A DNA stretch of 64,000 bases, taken from the NCBI GenBank assembly GCA_032622095.1, contig CP136062.1, positions 162,190,875-162,254,874 on the forward strand, written 5' to 3'. Below, piece after piece: positions 1 to 10,489 of the stretch. The translations under genes and the position numbers were made by a program. Below the pieces are notes generated by a model, which searched no databases, was not told the origin of the DNA, and was given only the letters and a program-made list of their open reading frames with translations. How positions within the stretch are numbered: position 1 is the first letter of the stretch; each line of letters opens with the position of its first letter. The stretch comes from Siphonodentalium dalli. Its lineage: Eukaryota > Mollusca > Scaphopoda > Gadilida > Siphonodentaliidae.

Positions 1-200
1 CTTCAAAGATTATTATGCTCGTGATTTCGAGCTCCAAATATCATTAAGTTCGCGATTGCGAGCTCCAAATATCAGTAAGCTCGCGACTGCGAGCTCCAAA
101 CATAACTAAGCTCACAACTGCGAGCTCAGTACATAATTAAGTTCGCAACTGTGAGCTTAAATCACAGAACTTTAAGTTCGCAAGTGTTAGCTTAAATGAA
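1..200. repeat. Degenerate 31-bp tandem repeat rich in GAGCTC
   Basis: About five to six diverged units of roughly 31 bp follow each other, each with a form of GCTCGCGACTGCGAGCTC followed by CAAATATCANTAA. Units are best conserved between 17 and 140 and decay to the right. Further GAGCTC-containing fragments continue to about 310. No reading frame is conserved, so this looks like a simple satellite-type array in an intron or intergenic stretch. Confidence 0.75.
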
Positions 201-459
201 AATCAAGAATCATCTGCGAGCTCTTGTGAGCTCGCAGGGAGATCGCTTGTTGCCTTGCGAGCTCGTTGCAAACTTAAATAAGTTTGCAAAGAGCTCGCAG
301 CGAGCTCCCATTTTCATAAGGGGGATACATCCCAACAGAAGGATGGATGGGAGGACAGACTGACAGAGAGATCGACAGACAAATTCAAATTCTTTGCAAA
401 TCAAGGTATAATGAGTTCAACTGGATAGGTGTTGGTAAAGAATATAATATTGGAACAGC

Positions 460-575
460 CAAGCCTGAATATAGTGTCTGACATTTGCAGAATGAGGTCC
501 CTAAAGGGTGAATTTAGTGACGCAATCCTGCAAGGTGGGCTAGCAAATGTCAGACACACTAAATTCAGGTTTGGG
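460..575. mobile_element. Short deletion derivative of the D-family MITE
   Basis: Begins AAGCCTGAATATAGTGTCTG and ends in the inverted form CAGACACACTAAATTCAGG. It keeps the TTTGCAGAATGAGGTCC and GGGTGAATTTAGTGACGC blocks seen in the longer copies (for example 18360-18820) but lacks their roughly 300-bp middle. The two ends pair to form a stem. No coding capacity. Confidence 0.75.
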
Positions 576-2373
576 AACAGCATTTTGTTTTGATTTTATT
601 TTAATGACACACATGGGGCATGCATGCTAAGCAGTTGTTTACACCTGTCTGCCAGATAACATCTCAATTGATGACTGTGTGTTATTAACTCTTTCTGTCT
701 GGAGCTAATACCATTTGCTGAATCTGCTGGTGGAAGAGGTGAGTTGGGAGATGAGATGGGGTGGGGTGCTGTTGGTTTGGGGCAGGGTGGTGGTATGGGT
801 CATGTGGGGGAGGTGATGGAAAGATTTTCATAACTCTGCGAAAATTACAATGGTGCTAATTTTTTTAATTTATTTTTTTCTTGACTACAGTGGGTGCAGG
901 GGCGCCTCAGTGTTGGGGAAATGGGGGGGGTAAAATGTGGATGGACGGACGGACGGACAAGGAGTGATGACTATAGCTCCACCAGAGACTTCGATAGAAA
1001 AACAGATAATTCAAGATCAGAATGATTCATATTCATTGTTGTTGAACTAATATAATCTGAACAACTCCTAAGGGAACTACTAGTACCCATCAATGAGTAT
1101 TTAGTATTGAAAGTTTCAACACACCTAATTTTATTGTCCCCTGTCATTCCATCGGATGACTATAGTAATTACCTTCGTCCGTCCGTGGGGGCGTCCATGT
1201 GTGGATCTGTCCATCCAGTAGGCCTACTTAGTCTGAACCTGTATTATGTCATTTTCTGTTGTTTTATTTTGGCACATATATCAACCAGCATGGGAACCTG
1301 TGCACCTCCAATTTTGAGGTCGGTTGGACTCATTTTAGCAGAGTTATTGCCATTTCGACATAGAATCGTACATCCCGGGACTCATCTTTTGTCTGAGCCT
1401 TTATTTCATCATTTTCCATTCATTTAAAAAAAAACTTAATTATCACAGATGTCAACCTGCGCACCTGCGATTTTGAGTTCAGTCAGTCATTTTGGCAGAG
1501 TTATTATCACTTTTTGACATAGAAATGTTTTATGTTTTATTTATTTTAGAGTTATTGGCCCTTTCTTGACACATTGAAGATGTTCAACATATTTAGTGAA
1601 TATGCACTTTGAATCATTAATTATTGTAATTAATTTCTCCTACAGTTTGTAGTATAGGGATGTGAGACCCATAAATCCTTCAAACCTGCCAACTTCATCA
1701 GTTCTTCAAATTATTCAAACTGCAGACCTCAAAGTTGCCAGAATTGTGGCAATTAAGCGAAATATTACTCAGGCTATAGTCTTCAAACAATTTTTATATA
1801 GAATAAAAGATCGCCTCCGACCACATGTCCCCCTGAAAAACTGGCTTTTTAGTTAGGATTGCTTTTTTTAACTCTCAAAATTCATCAAACCGTGACCAAA
1901 TTCAAACTTGGCCTTTGTCTTCTGAAATTTGAACCACGTACCAAATATGAAGATATTCAGTTGAATTGAAAAACAATGAGATAACTAAAAGTAAAGTTAA
2001 TTATCATCCAGAAACCAAAATAATCAGCACATTTTAAGTCGACAAGGACCATAACTCAAAAATGAGCAGACCAAACCTAAATTTGAACTTGACATGTATC
2101 TTAATGTGGTTAATCCACATACCAAATTTAAAAACAATCAGATTACAAAAACTACAGTCATCATCCGGAAACCAAAATAATCTGCAAATTCTAAGTCGAC
2201 AAGGACCATAACTCGGGCAAAAATGGGAGGACCGAGCCCATATGCGAATCTGACCTGTATTTGGAGCTGATAACCTCACATACCAAATTTGGTTTAGATC
2301 TGATAATACATAATAAATAAGAGATGTAAGAACTCTTTCGAGAGAGCAATCGAAAGCAGGGTCTCATGCAATG
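576..2373. repeat. Diverged non-coding repeat tract
   Basis: Contains a GGAC/GGACGGAC microsatellite at 942-958, T- and G-rich low-complexity patches, and two diverged units of about 160 bp in 2030-2290 that both carry GTCGACAAGGACCATAACTC followed by a block reading ACATACCAAATTT. The phrase ACCATAACTC recurs in the 13.4 kb array. Open frames here are short and unlike any family I know. I see no gene. Confidence 0.5.
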
Positions 2374-2374
2374 G

Positions 2375-2417
2375 TTAAAGGGCCGATAATATCGGCCCCT
2401 GGCACTCAAAGGGTTAA
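2375..2417. mobile_element. Fragment of a TTAA-flanked piggyBac-like MITE
   Basis: A right end reading CCTGGCACTCAAAGGGTTAA is preceded by the small palindrome GGGCCGATAATATCGGCCC. The same end closes the intact elements at 8385-8628 and 37053-37285. Only the terminal 43 bp survive. The following stretch to 3212 shows no gene or clear repeat. Confidence 0.7.
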
Positions 2418-3212
2418 ATCTGGACTTTTGGGCACCCAGAAATGGAAAAATAATGCTGTTTATATGTATTTTTATCTTGAATCGTGTTATTATAGCATCG
2501 CAGGCACGTGTGGTTGTTTATACCTTCGGCGCAGGTGAATGACATCATATATTTTTTTCTACATCCATCAGTGATTTTACAAAGATCCCGGGTATGGATT
2601 TTGGAAAAATTGTCATGTGACATCCGGTTAGCAACTGTGTGCAAATCGCGGAACCAGGAATGGACCATCGCGATGAAAATGAAATTAGCTACTTCACAAC
2701 TTACAAAGAATTCCCATGTGATTTAGGCCTATTAGTTTCATTTAGATCAATTCCATTGATTAGCTTAATGATAACCAGCGAAGACTTCATGATAAGGTTT
2801 CTGATGTTATTTTGGATTTGTGGGCCAGAATCCAGACAAGATTGTACAATCCACGACAAGTCTTGTCATGTCGTCTCGTTCGGGACCACTGCCTGATGTT
2901 ACATACATTATTCTGAGTGTCATATCGCCGATAAAAGGAAAATTTGAGGGACAACATGTGCATGGTTACAGTCATTGGGTATGCCAATGGAATGCCCCGA
3001 GACAGCAGATTGGCATTCCGGTTGGGTCATTGGTACAAGGTACCCCTTCTGGGACGAATTGTGTGCTCCTCCGATTGCGCCTAGATATTGGAACTAATGG
3101 GCAGATCCCTATTATCTAGCATTGAATACTCAATGCTAGTTGAGATCTCGCAACGATGGGAAAGAGCTTCCAGTAATCTGTTCCTCTGTCTGTAGGACGA
3201 GCACACAACATC

Positions 3213-3749
3213 CAAGTCTGAGTTTAGTTTTAGTACAGTGGGCTAGCATCACCAAATTCACCTTCTGGGGACCTTATTCTGCATGGCCTCATCTGCTGTG
3301 GGAGACATAGACTCAGATTGCAGTTCCCAAATGGTGGATATTATGATGCACACCCATTGGGAACCTCGATTATGCAATGTGTCTGCCAATTTGGGGATAT
3401 AATAAACTAAACTGAAAAAGAAATAGAATCTAATTGAAGAAGATTCTGTAGAAATTTGATAATAAAAATCTTTGCAGATAAAGATGAGGCGTAAGCAGAA
3501 TGAGGTATCAAGAGGGTGTATTAGCGGACTAGCATCACTAAATTCACCCTTCCCAATGGGTGTGCATCACATTCACTACTTGGAAACTTCAATCTGAGAC
3601 TATGTCTCCCATAGCAGATGAAGTCATGCAGAATGAGACCCCAAGAGGGTGAATTTGGTGATGCTAGCCCGCTATGCAGGATAGTGTCACTAAATTCACC
3701 CTCTGGTGACCTCATTCTGAAAATGACAGGCACACTAAACTCAGACTTG
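3213..3749 (+). mobile_element. D-family MITE, partly internally deleted
   Basis: Starts CAAGTCTGAGTTTAGT and ends ACTAAACTCAGACTTG, so the termini are inverted repeats of about 17 bp. Inside are the family hallmarks: GCATCACCAAATTCACC, TGGCCTCATCTGCTGTGGGA, GGGAACCTCGATTATGCAATG, and a right arm with GGTGAATTTGGTGATGCTAGCC. The left arm is shortened compared with 18360-18820. It lies in the intron 75 nt from the EGF exon at 3824. Confidence 0.85.
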
Positions 3750-3823
3750 TACTTGTTAATGAGTATTTGGTATAGACAGGCTTAAGAAGTGAATATATCT
3801 CAAGTAAATGTAATAAAACTTAC

Positions 3824-3937
3824 TATTATCACACGTGGTGCCATCAAAGCCAGTCACACATGCGCAAGTGTATGAGTTAGTACCATCCGTACAAGTACCT
3901 CCATTTAGACAGGGTGTCGTAGCACATTCATCAATGT
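3824..3937 (-). CDS. EGF-like exon 10 of the window (calcium-binding EGF, 38 aa)
   Basis: Minus-strand internal exon with acceptor TTTCAG before 3937 and donor GTAAG from 3823; it begins and ends in phase 1 and is 114 nt. The translation starts (N/D)IDEC and has the six EGF cysteines in order. DIDEC plus CTDGTNSYTC gives the calcium-binding and Asx-hydroxylation signature (C-x-D/N-x4-Y/F-x-C). CLNGGTC fits the POFUT1 O-fucose consensus; the Cys1-Cys2 loop CATTPC lacks the serine of the O-glucose consensus. This is the most 3' exon of the gene in the window and its intact donor implies further exons to the left. Repeats of this kind occur in Notch, fibropellins and Crumbs; ten isolated repeats do not tell which. 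Confidence 0.93.
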
Positions 3938-4173
3938 CTGAAATGATGAACAATAGAAATTCTCAAAAATAGTAATCTTTTTAAATTTCTGAAGGAATTC
4001 TAGTTTCATTTCTCTCAATCATAAACTTCAATTAACAATCTAAATGAACATGATTGGCAAGATATAAACGTGCATGCATATTCAAGTTATTTGTGGAGTC
4101 AAGAATTGTGACCATGTGGGAAATTTACTGATATTCATTTACTTTCTCCAATTATTAGGGTTCACATTGCTGC

Positions 4174-4387
4174 TTAATCCTTTCAGTGCAAGTCCGATTT
4201 TTGTATCAACCCATATTTCCTTGATCATTTTTCAAATTTATTTATTATAATAACGTGATACATTGATGGAAATAGCTCTTAGAGCTCTTTCCATCAATGT
4301 ATCACATTATTATAATCAATACATTTGAAAAATGATCAAGGAAATATTGGTAGTTACAAAAATCGGACTTGGCACTGAAAGGGTTAA
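4174..4387. mobile_element. piggyBac-like hairpin MITE with TTAA target duplication
   Basis: TTAA at 4174-4177 and 4384-4387 flank a nearly perfect inverted repeat. The left end reads TCCTTTCAGTGCAAGTCCGA and the right end TCGGACTTGGCACTGAAAGG. The centre is the palindrome TAGCTCTTAGAGCTCTTTCC near 4270-4290, so the whole element folds into one long hairpin. TTAA target choice and CCCTTT-like ends are typical of piggyBac derivatives. Non-coding. Confidence 0.88.
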
Positions 4388-4518
4388 TAATTGGCAAATG
4401 AAACTAGAGGTGGGCTGTCCCAATGGGACTAGGGATAACCCCCATAACAGATAGATGGACAGACAGACTATCTTCTTTAAAATAAACAATCAAAATTGCC
4501 CAATCGGCTTCTATGCCA

Positions 4519-5945
4519 AGTTTAAATGAAAGTGTCAATGACACTGTAGCTCAACTTGGAAAGAGAATAATTTCATGTGTTACATTCAATGGAGTGATTA
4601 GGAATGTGGAAAGTTGAAATATCTAAGTAACACTAGATTATCAACATGAAGAGATATATATATAAAGTAAATCCAAGGTGGCCGCTGCAGCTATGTCTTC
4701 CAATGAAATTCAAAAAAAATTGATAGCTCCCATCTAGTAGATCAATATCAAGATCAAAATGAAGTTTGGTGATGATTGAATTGGTAGCAAGTGCCAAAGG
4801 ATTTAGTCATGCAAAGAGTAAAATCCAAGATGGCTCAGAAGCCATGTTTTATGGTCGATTGACCCAAAAATAACTTGTTTCCCATCTACATGTCAATGTC
4901 AATAGCCATGACAAATTTCATAATGATCCGACTAAAGGTACGACTTGAAGCCCGTGTCAAAGGATTTAGTCATACAAAGAGTAAAATCCAAGATGGCTGC
5001 CAGCGGACATGTTTTATGACCGAATGACCACACAATGACTCGTTCCCATCTACATGTCAATATCAAAAGCCATGACAAATTTCATGATGATCTGACCAAA
5101 GGTACGACCTGTAGGCCCAGCCAAACGATTTAGTCCTCAAAGAGTAAAATCCAAAATGTCTGCCGGTGGCCATGTTTTATGACCTAATGACCCCAAAATG
5201 ACTAGTTCCGATTTACATGTCAATAATAACATCCACGAAAAATTTCATGATGATCAGACGAACACTCTGGCCTGCAGCCCATGCTAATGGATTGAATTTT
5301 GAAATCCAAGATGGCCGCTTGCGGCCATATTGTTTTGCCGAATGACCCCAAAGTGACTCGTTCTACATGTCAATGTCAACAGCCATGACAAATTGTATGA
5401 TGATCCGACAAAAGGTACGACCTCTAGCCCGTGCCAAAGGATTTAGTCATGCAAAGAGTAAAATCCAAGATGGCTGCCGGCGGTCAAGTTTTATGGCCGA
5501 ATGACCACGAAATGACTCGTTCCCATCTACATGTTAATATTAACATCCACGACAAATTTCATGATGATCAGATGTACACTCCGGCCTGTAGCCTGTGCTA
5601 ATGGATTGAATTTTGAAATCCAAGATGGCAGCTGGTGGCCATGTTTTTTTGCTGAATGGCCCCAAAATGATTCGTTCCCATCTACATGACATGTCCACAG
5701 CCATGACAAATTTCATAACAATCCAACCAAAGGTACGACTTGTAGCACATGCCAAACAATATAGTCAGGCAAAGAGTAAAATCCAAGATGGCTGCCGGTG
5801 GCCATGTTTTATGGTCAAATGACCCCAAAATGACTCATTCCCATCTATATGTCAATGATAACATCCATGACAAATTTCATGATGATCCGCCCAAAGGTAC
5901 GACCTGTAGCCCATGCCAAAGGATTTAGTCATGCAAAGACATTTT
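4519..5945 (+). repeat. Tandem array of about 160-bp units (AAATCCAAGATGG family)
   Basis: Begins with the dispersed lead motif GAAAGTGTCAATGACACTG, which recurs at 20350 and, diverged, at 37003. Eight to nine units follow. AAATCCAAGATGG-like landmarks fall at 4664, 4821, 4984, 5146, 5302, 5461, 5616 and 5778, a spacing of 155-163 bp. Each unit also carries CCATGTTTTATGGCC, GACTCGTTCCCATCTACATG and CATGACAAATTTCATGATGA. Related partial arrays lie at 20345-21120, 38560-39090 and 53870-54230. No conserved frame. Confidence 0.85.
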
Positions 5946-6019
5946 TGAAGTTTGTCAAATCTTGACAAATTGATCTTTTTACATTCTTTAGATTATATTG
6001 AACAATAATTTCTTACATA

Positions 6020-6335
6020 AAATTATTGTTAGAAAGTTGAGGGACGAACATCAAACTAGATGTGAATCTAATTCTTGAACACGTGACCGTGCTTTGTTAT
6101 CACTAAGCCCCATTGGATGTTTTCCCATCACATTTTCATAAAAACCATAATTACACCAAATCACGAAAACGACGAGCGACTTTAGAAAGTTTACGGGACG
6201 AACATCGTACTAGAAGTGAATCTAATTCCCGAACACGCGACTGCGCATTGTTATCACTAAGCCCATTAGCTGTTGTCCTGTCACGCGTTCATAAACAGCA
6301 ATAATTACACCCAATCACGGAAACTCACCGCTTCC
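6020..6335. repeat. Tandem duplication of a roughly 150-bp unit
   Basis: Two diverged copies starting near 6032 and 6184 share GGGACGAACATC, GTGAATCTAATTC, GAACACG and TTGTTATCACTAAGCCC, then CATAAA and AATTACACC. No open frame is shared. The rest of 5946-6455 shows nothing recognisable. Confidence 0.7.
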
Positions 6336-6455
6336 CGCACTATCTAATTATATTAACACGTGTCGCCAAGATAAATGTTTTTCTCTATACTATGAAACTT
6401 GAAACGAGAAAAACTATTAAGATATCTGCTCATATCATAAACATGAAATATGCCT

Positions 6456-7255
6456 TTAACCCTTTACCCAACAAACCGGCCAAAACCGGCCAAATAAAGC
6501 TTCAACAGCCGAAAATATCTTCGGTCTGTCTCAATAGAACCATACAAATATGGATATCATTGGAACCGGCTCCTTGACCACATTGTGATAGTTACAGTTA
6601 TGCCCTGTGCCAATGCATTCTCTTATATATGCGAGTCGACCATAGGTCGCCTCGCATATATAAGAGAATGCATTGGCCTAAAAAAAATCTTTTTTTAACA
6701 CTTTTTACCATTTTTTCTTACATTCTTTAACAATTTTATAATTTTTAATGTGTTAACCCTTTACCCAACAAACCGGCCAAAACTGGCCAAATAAAGCTTC
6801 AACAGCCTAAAATATCTTGGGTCTGTCTCAATAAATCCATACAAATATGGATATAATTGGAACCGGCTCCTTGACCACATTGTGATAGTTACAGTTATAC
6901 CCTGTGCCAATGCATTCTCTTATATATGCGAGTCGACCATAGGTCGCCTCGCATATATAAGAGAATGCATTGGCCTAAAAAAAATCTTTTTTTAACACTT
7001 TTTACCATTTTTTCTTACATTCTTTAACAATTTTATAATTTTTAATGTGTTAAGCCAATGCATTCTCTTATATATGCGAGGCGACCTATGGTCGACTCGC
7101 ATATATAAGAGAATGCATTGGCACAGGGCCCTTCTGTTGGGTAAAGGGTTAAGCCAATGCATTCTCTTATATATGCGAGGCGATCGACCTATGGTCGACT
7201 CGCATATATAAGAGAATGCATTGGCACAGGGCCCTTCTGTTGGATAAAGGGTTAA
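6456..7255. mobile_element. Composite TTAA-flanked piggyBac-like MITE with four hairpin cores
   Basis: TTAA at 6456-6459 and 7252-7255 bound a core whose ends are CCCTTTACCCAACA and TGTTGGATAAAGGG. A segment of about 294 bp starting at 6456 is repeated in tandem from about 6752. Four copies of the 66-bp hairpin (GCCAATGCATTCTC ... GAGAATGCATTGGC with centre GTCGACCATAGGTCGCC) lie near 6604, 6905, 7052 and 7152. The right TTAA is 18 nt from the EGF exon at 7274, just inside the intron after the donor. Apparent peptides here are translations of the hairpins. Confidence 0.85.
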
Positions 7256-7273
7256 CACTTTGGTGTCACTTAC

Positions 7274-7387
7274 TAGTTGAGCATGTAGCATCAGTGTAGC
7301 CGGCAACACAAGCACATGTGTAACCATTAACTGCATCAGTACAAGTTCCTCCGTTCTTGCAAGGAGATCCTGCACAATCATCAATGT
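7274..7387 (-). CDS. EGF-like exon 9 of the window (calcium-binding EGF, 38 aa)
   Basis: Minus-strand internal exon of 114 nt, phase 1-1, acceptor CAG before 7387 and donor GTAAG from 7273. The domain begins IDDC and has six cysteines. [10 protein letters not shown] fits the Asx-hydroxylation consensus and CKNGGTC the O-fucose consensus; the Cys1-Cys2 loop CAGSPC has glycine where the O-glucose serine is expected. The Cys5-Cys6 loop is [10 protein letters not shown], with Asp where the EOGT consensus wants Gly. A longer open frame on the same strand (6992-7384) is a different frame that runs into the MITE and is not the product. Intron to the next exon on the left is 3336 nt. Confidence 0.93.
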
Positions 7388-7892
7388 CTGAAAAGGTAAA
7401 CAAAAGAGCTGTTTTTCAGAAATCGTTGTCTTGAAAGGATCTCAGGTTTGGTTCAGCAAATTATAGTTAGTAATTCTTTTGTTTGTCTCATATTTTCCCC
7501 AGTTCCAGGGATATAAAATATAGGCTTATAAATAAGTTAAATAATTTAAACTGACCTTATCTGCTTTGGACGGATCAGAAAAATTACCACTTTGAAACAA
7601 AAAGGGGTCCTTTTCTCCTCAAGACACTTTTGCATAAAGATGTCAAACGGAAATAATAAGAAAGCACGTTTTTCAGAAATATGTCGACTGAAGTTAGGTC
7701 GGAAATATTCCTCATGTACGATTTGATAAACTTCTTTATTATTGGTTCAAAAATGCTACATTGCTCTTCAATAAAAGGACAGAATATTTAGTTCCAATCT
7801 TGATTCAGAGGTAAGTTCTACATCTACATTTGCCACTGTTACCAACTGTCATTTAGCTCACTAAATGAACAGTATATAAAATTAGTCAGTTC

Positions 7893-8335
7893 TAGTCTGA
7901 GTTTAGTGTGCCTGTCATTTGCAGAATGAGGTTTGCAGAGTGTGAATTTAGTGATGTTATCCCGCACAGTGGGCTAGCATAACAAAATTCAGCCTTTGGG
8001 AACCTCATTCTGCTTATGCATCAACTGCTATGGGAGACCTAGGATCAGATTGAATTCCCCCAGTTGAAGTTGGTGATGTTCACCCATTAGTCACCTCGAT
8101 TATGCATTTAGCTTCTGCAAATTAGGGGATATAGAAACTTCCCAGAAGTGAAAAAATAACTAAAAACACTGTTAATTTGAGACTATAGATACTTCCCAGA
8201 AGATGAGTCCTAAGCAGAATGAGGTCCCCAGATGGTGATTTTAGTGATGCTAACCTGCTATGCTGGATAGTGTTACTAAATTCACCTTCTGAGGACTCAT
8301 TCTGCAAATGACAGACACACTAAACTCAGGCTTAG
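7893..8335 (+). mobile_element. D-family MITE, full length but diverged
   Basis: Left end AGTCTGAGTTTAGTGTGCC, right end ACACACTAAACTCAGGCTTA. Both stem-loop arms and the middle block with CACCTCGATTATGCA are present. Orientation matches 18360-18820. The preceding 7388-7892 shows no gene or clear repeat. Confidence 0.85.
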
Positions 8336-8384
8336 ATGACATTTGCCTATTTAGAATACATAACAAGTGTCACCCAGCATAGCT

Positions 8385-8628
8385 TTAACCCTTTGAGTGC
8401 CAGGGGCCGATCTCATCGGCCCTAAACCTACAAAATACGTCTGTTAAAGAATATAAGAATAAATTATTAAAATTGTAAAAAAAAAAAAAAAAAAAATAAT
8501 AATTGTTAGGCCAATGCATTCTCTTATATATGCGAGGCGACCTATGGTCGACTCGCATATATAAGAGAATGCATTGGCACAGGGTATATGAGTTGATACA
8601 AAAATCGACCTGGCACTCAAAGGGTTAA
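8385..8628. mobile_element. TTAA-flanked piggyBac-like MITE carrying one hairpin core
   Basis: TTAA at 8385-8388 and 8625-8628. Ends are CCCTTTGAGTGCCAGGGGCC and CGACCTGGCACTCAAAGGG. The interior has a poly-A run and one copy of the 66-bp ATGCATT hairpin at about 8510-8577 joined to CACAGGGTATATGAG. It is nearly the same as 37053-37285, so the two are copies of one mobile unit. Confidence 0.9.
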
Positions 8629-10340
8629 TCATATGCTCATTGTGGAATATTTAAATTTGCACCCAACTCAACATGAGACCCATAACTCTGGAAATAACCT
8701 GAAATTGAAACATTTTTGGTAGTAAATCTACAATCTAAATTATATTGCATTCAGGCATGTTAGTAGTCCAACGAGAATTGGGTACAAATTCCAATAAAAG
8801 GTAACCCCGAGTCTGCGTCCCTCTCAAAAAGGTGGCCTTTGGGGGAGGTTGCCTTTGTTTAGAAAAAAAACAACAAATTCCGGCAAAAATCTTTCAACAA
8901 ACATTCACAATATTAATTTGGATTCAGAAATCTTTAAATATTACCAAAGATAAATGATAGGCATTTGTTCTATCATATTCCATAATTTTCACCTGATACA
9001 GATGGAAAATGATTGCAAATTCTGAAAGCATTTCATCGGGTGCTAGTGAACATTTTATTTACGCTATACAGTACAAGTATAGGAACAATGTCAAGCACCG
9101 ACCCTGGGAGATCAACGTTAATAAGCTTTGTCGAAACCAGGAATATTGTGCTCTAAAAATAGAATTGTTTGGGGTCACAGTAATGTTCTTTGACAAAGAG
9201 AATGAGTTTATCAAGTGCCTTATTTCCTTTGATGTTCACACATCAATAGGCAAACTACATGTTGGCACAATAGTGTGTTTATCCAAAAGCTCATATTGAA
9301 CTAGCAATTGACAATGAGGGTATATTTAATTGAAGAACTTGTTTTTTAAATCGCTAGTTCCAAGCAGTCTCTATATCACCGACCGATGACAAATATTTCA
9401 CTGTTCCGAGCACAATATAGCTGAATTTTCCCACATGAATTATACCCTTAGTTAAGGACTTTCTTGCCTTGTTCGTTTTTTTATTATGTTTGTTTGATAT
9501 TAAATTTGATTCCCGATTATTAATTTGTATGTATTCAGTTTGATATTAGGTTCAAATTAAAATGTAAAATATTCACAGGACCCTACTTCAACTGGACGTT
9601 GACTGTCAAAAATCAGTAGACCGTGAAAATTTATGAACTTGATCTGTGTCATCTCAAAGACATAAAAAATCATTAAAACAATACCAAATTCTCCCTTGAC
9701 CTGCATCGTCTCAAATGTGAACCATATTAGTCCAAATAGAAAACAATTCTGTTGAATAATGCTCAAGTCGTCATCAAGACGTTCCAAAGTTTCATTTCTA
9801 AGTCGATAAAGGGGTATAATCCTGTCAAAAAATAATAAACTTTTTTTAAGGGGCACAACAAAAGACTATAAATATGTGAAATAATGGTTAGTGACCATTA
9901 TTATGGGTGACAATTTGGTATAAAAATATATCAAATAAGTATCAATTAGTGTTAAATAACAATAAATACATCAATTTCAACTTTATAGAAATTGTTTAAA
10001 AAAATGTCAAATGAAAATTAATAGATATAATATAATAAAATAATAAAATAATAATTTAATAGACGTCTAGCGAAAATAAAGTACATGCACCTGTATACAA
10101 TAAATTTGTATGGTTCGTGGATAACTATTAAAACGAAATGTAGCATTGAATTATTCATGATAAAATCAAAAACATAATTTAAAAGCTTAAGATATGTCTA
10201 TTAATTTGGAATTGTCATATGTATTGAAAAGAAACTAGACATTTATTTTTTGCGTGACATTTATTAAATTGTGTATTCATCATTTCCATGTATTCACCAT
10301 TGGTTACAATATATATATGATAGAGTTTGTCCCCACTACA
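8629..10340. other. AT-rich intron sequence without recognised features
   Basis: No splice-flanked EGF exon, RNA gene or clear repeat. An open frame of 96 codons on the plus strand (9009-9299) has an ordinary amino-acid mix but matches no family I recognise and has no visible splice signals or neighbours of its own; a chance ORF or an old element remnant are both possible. Confidence 0.4.
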
Positions 10341-10489
10341 TTGAAAGCGCCCTCTAGTGACAGCTGTTGAAAATTGCATTTGTCCATTGGGGTCTAACAG
10401 GGGTAACTTTTATGAGAAAGATAATAATGTGCGATAGAATTTTCTAATGTGATGCTGTTGTTGTCGGGCAGAAAAGGGGGCAGTGCAGC

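Noticed and set aside
6992-7384. 130-codon minus-strand frame covering the EGF exon
   Set aside because: It uses a different frame from the EGF domain and runs into a MITE. The splice-bounded frame with six cysteines is the real one.
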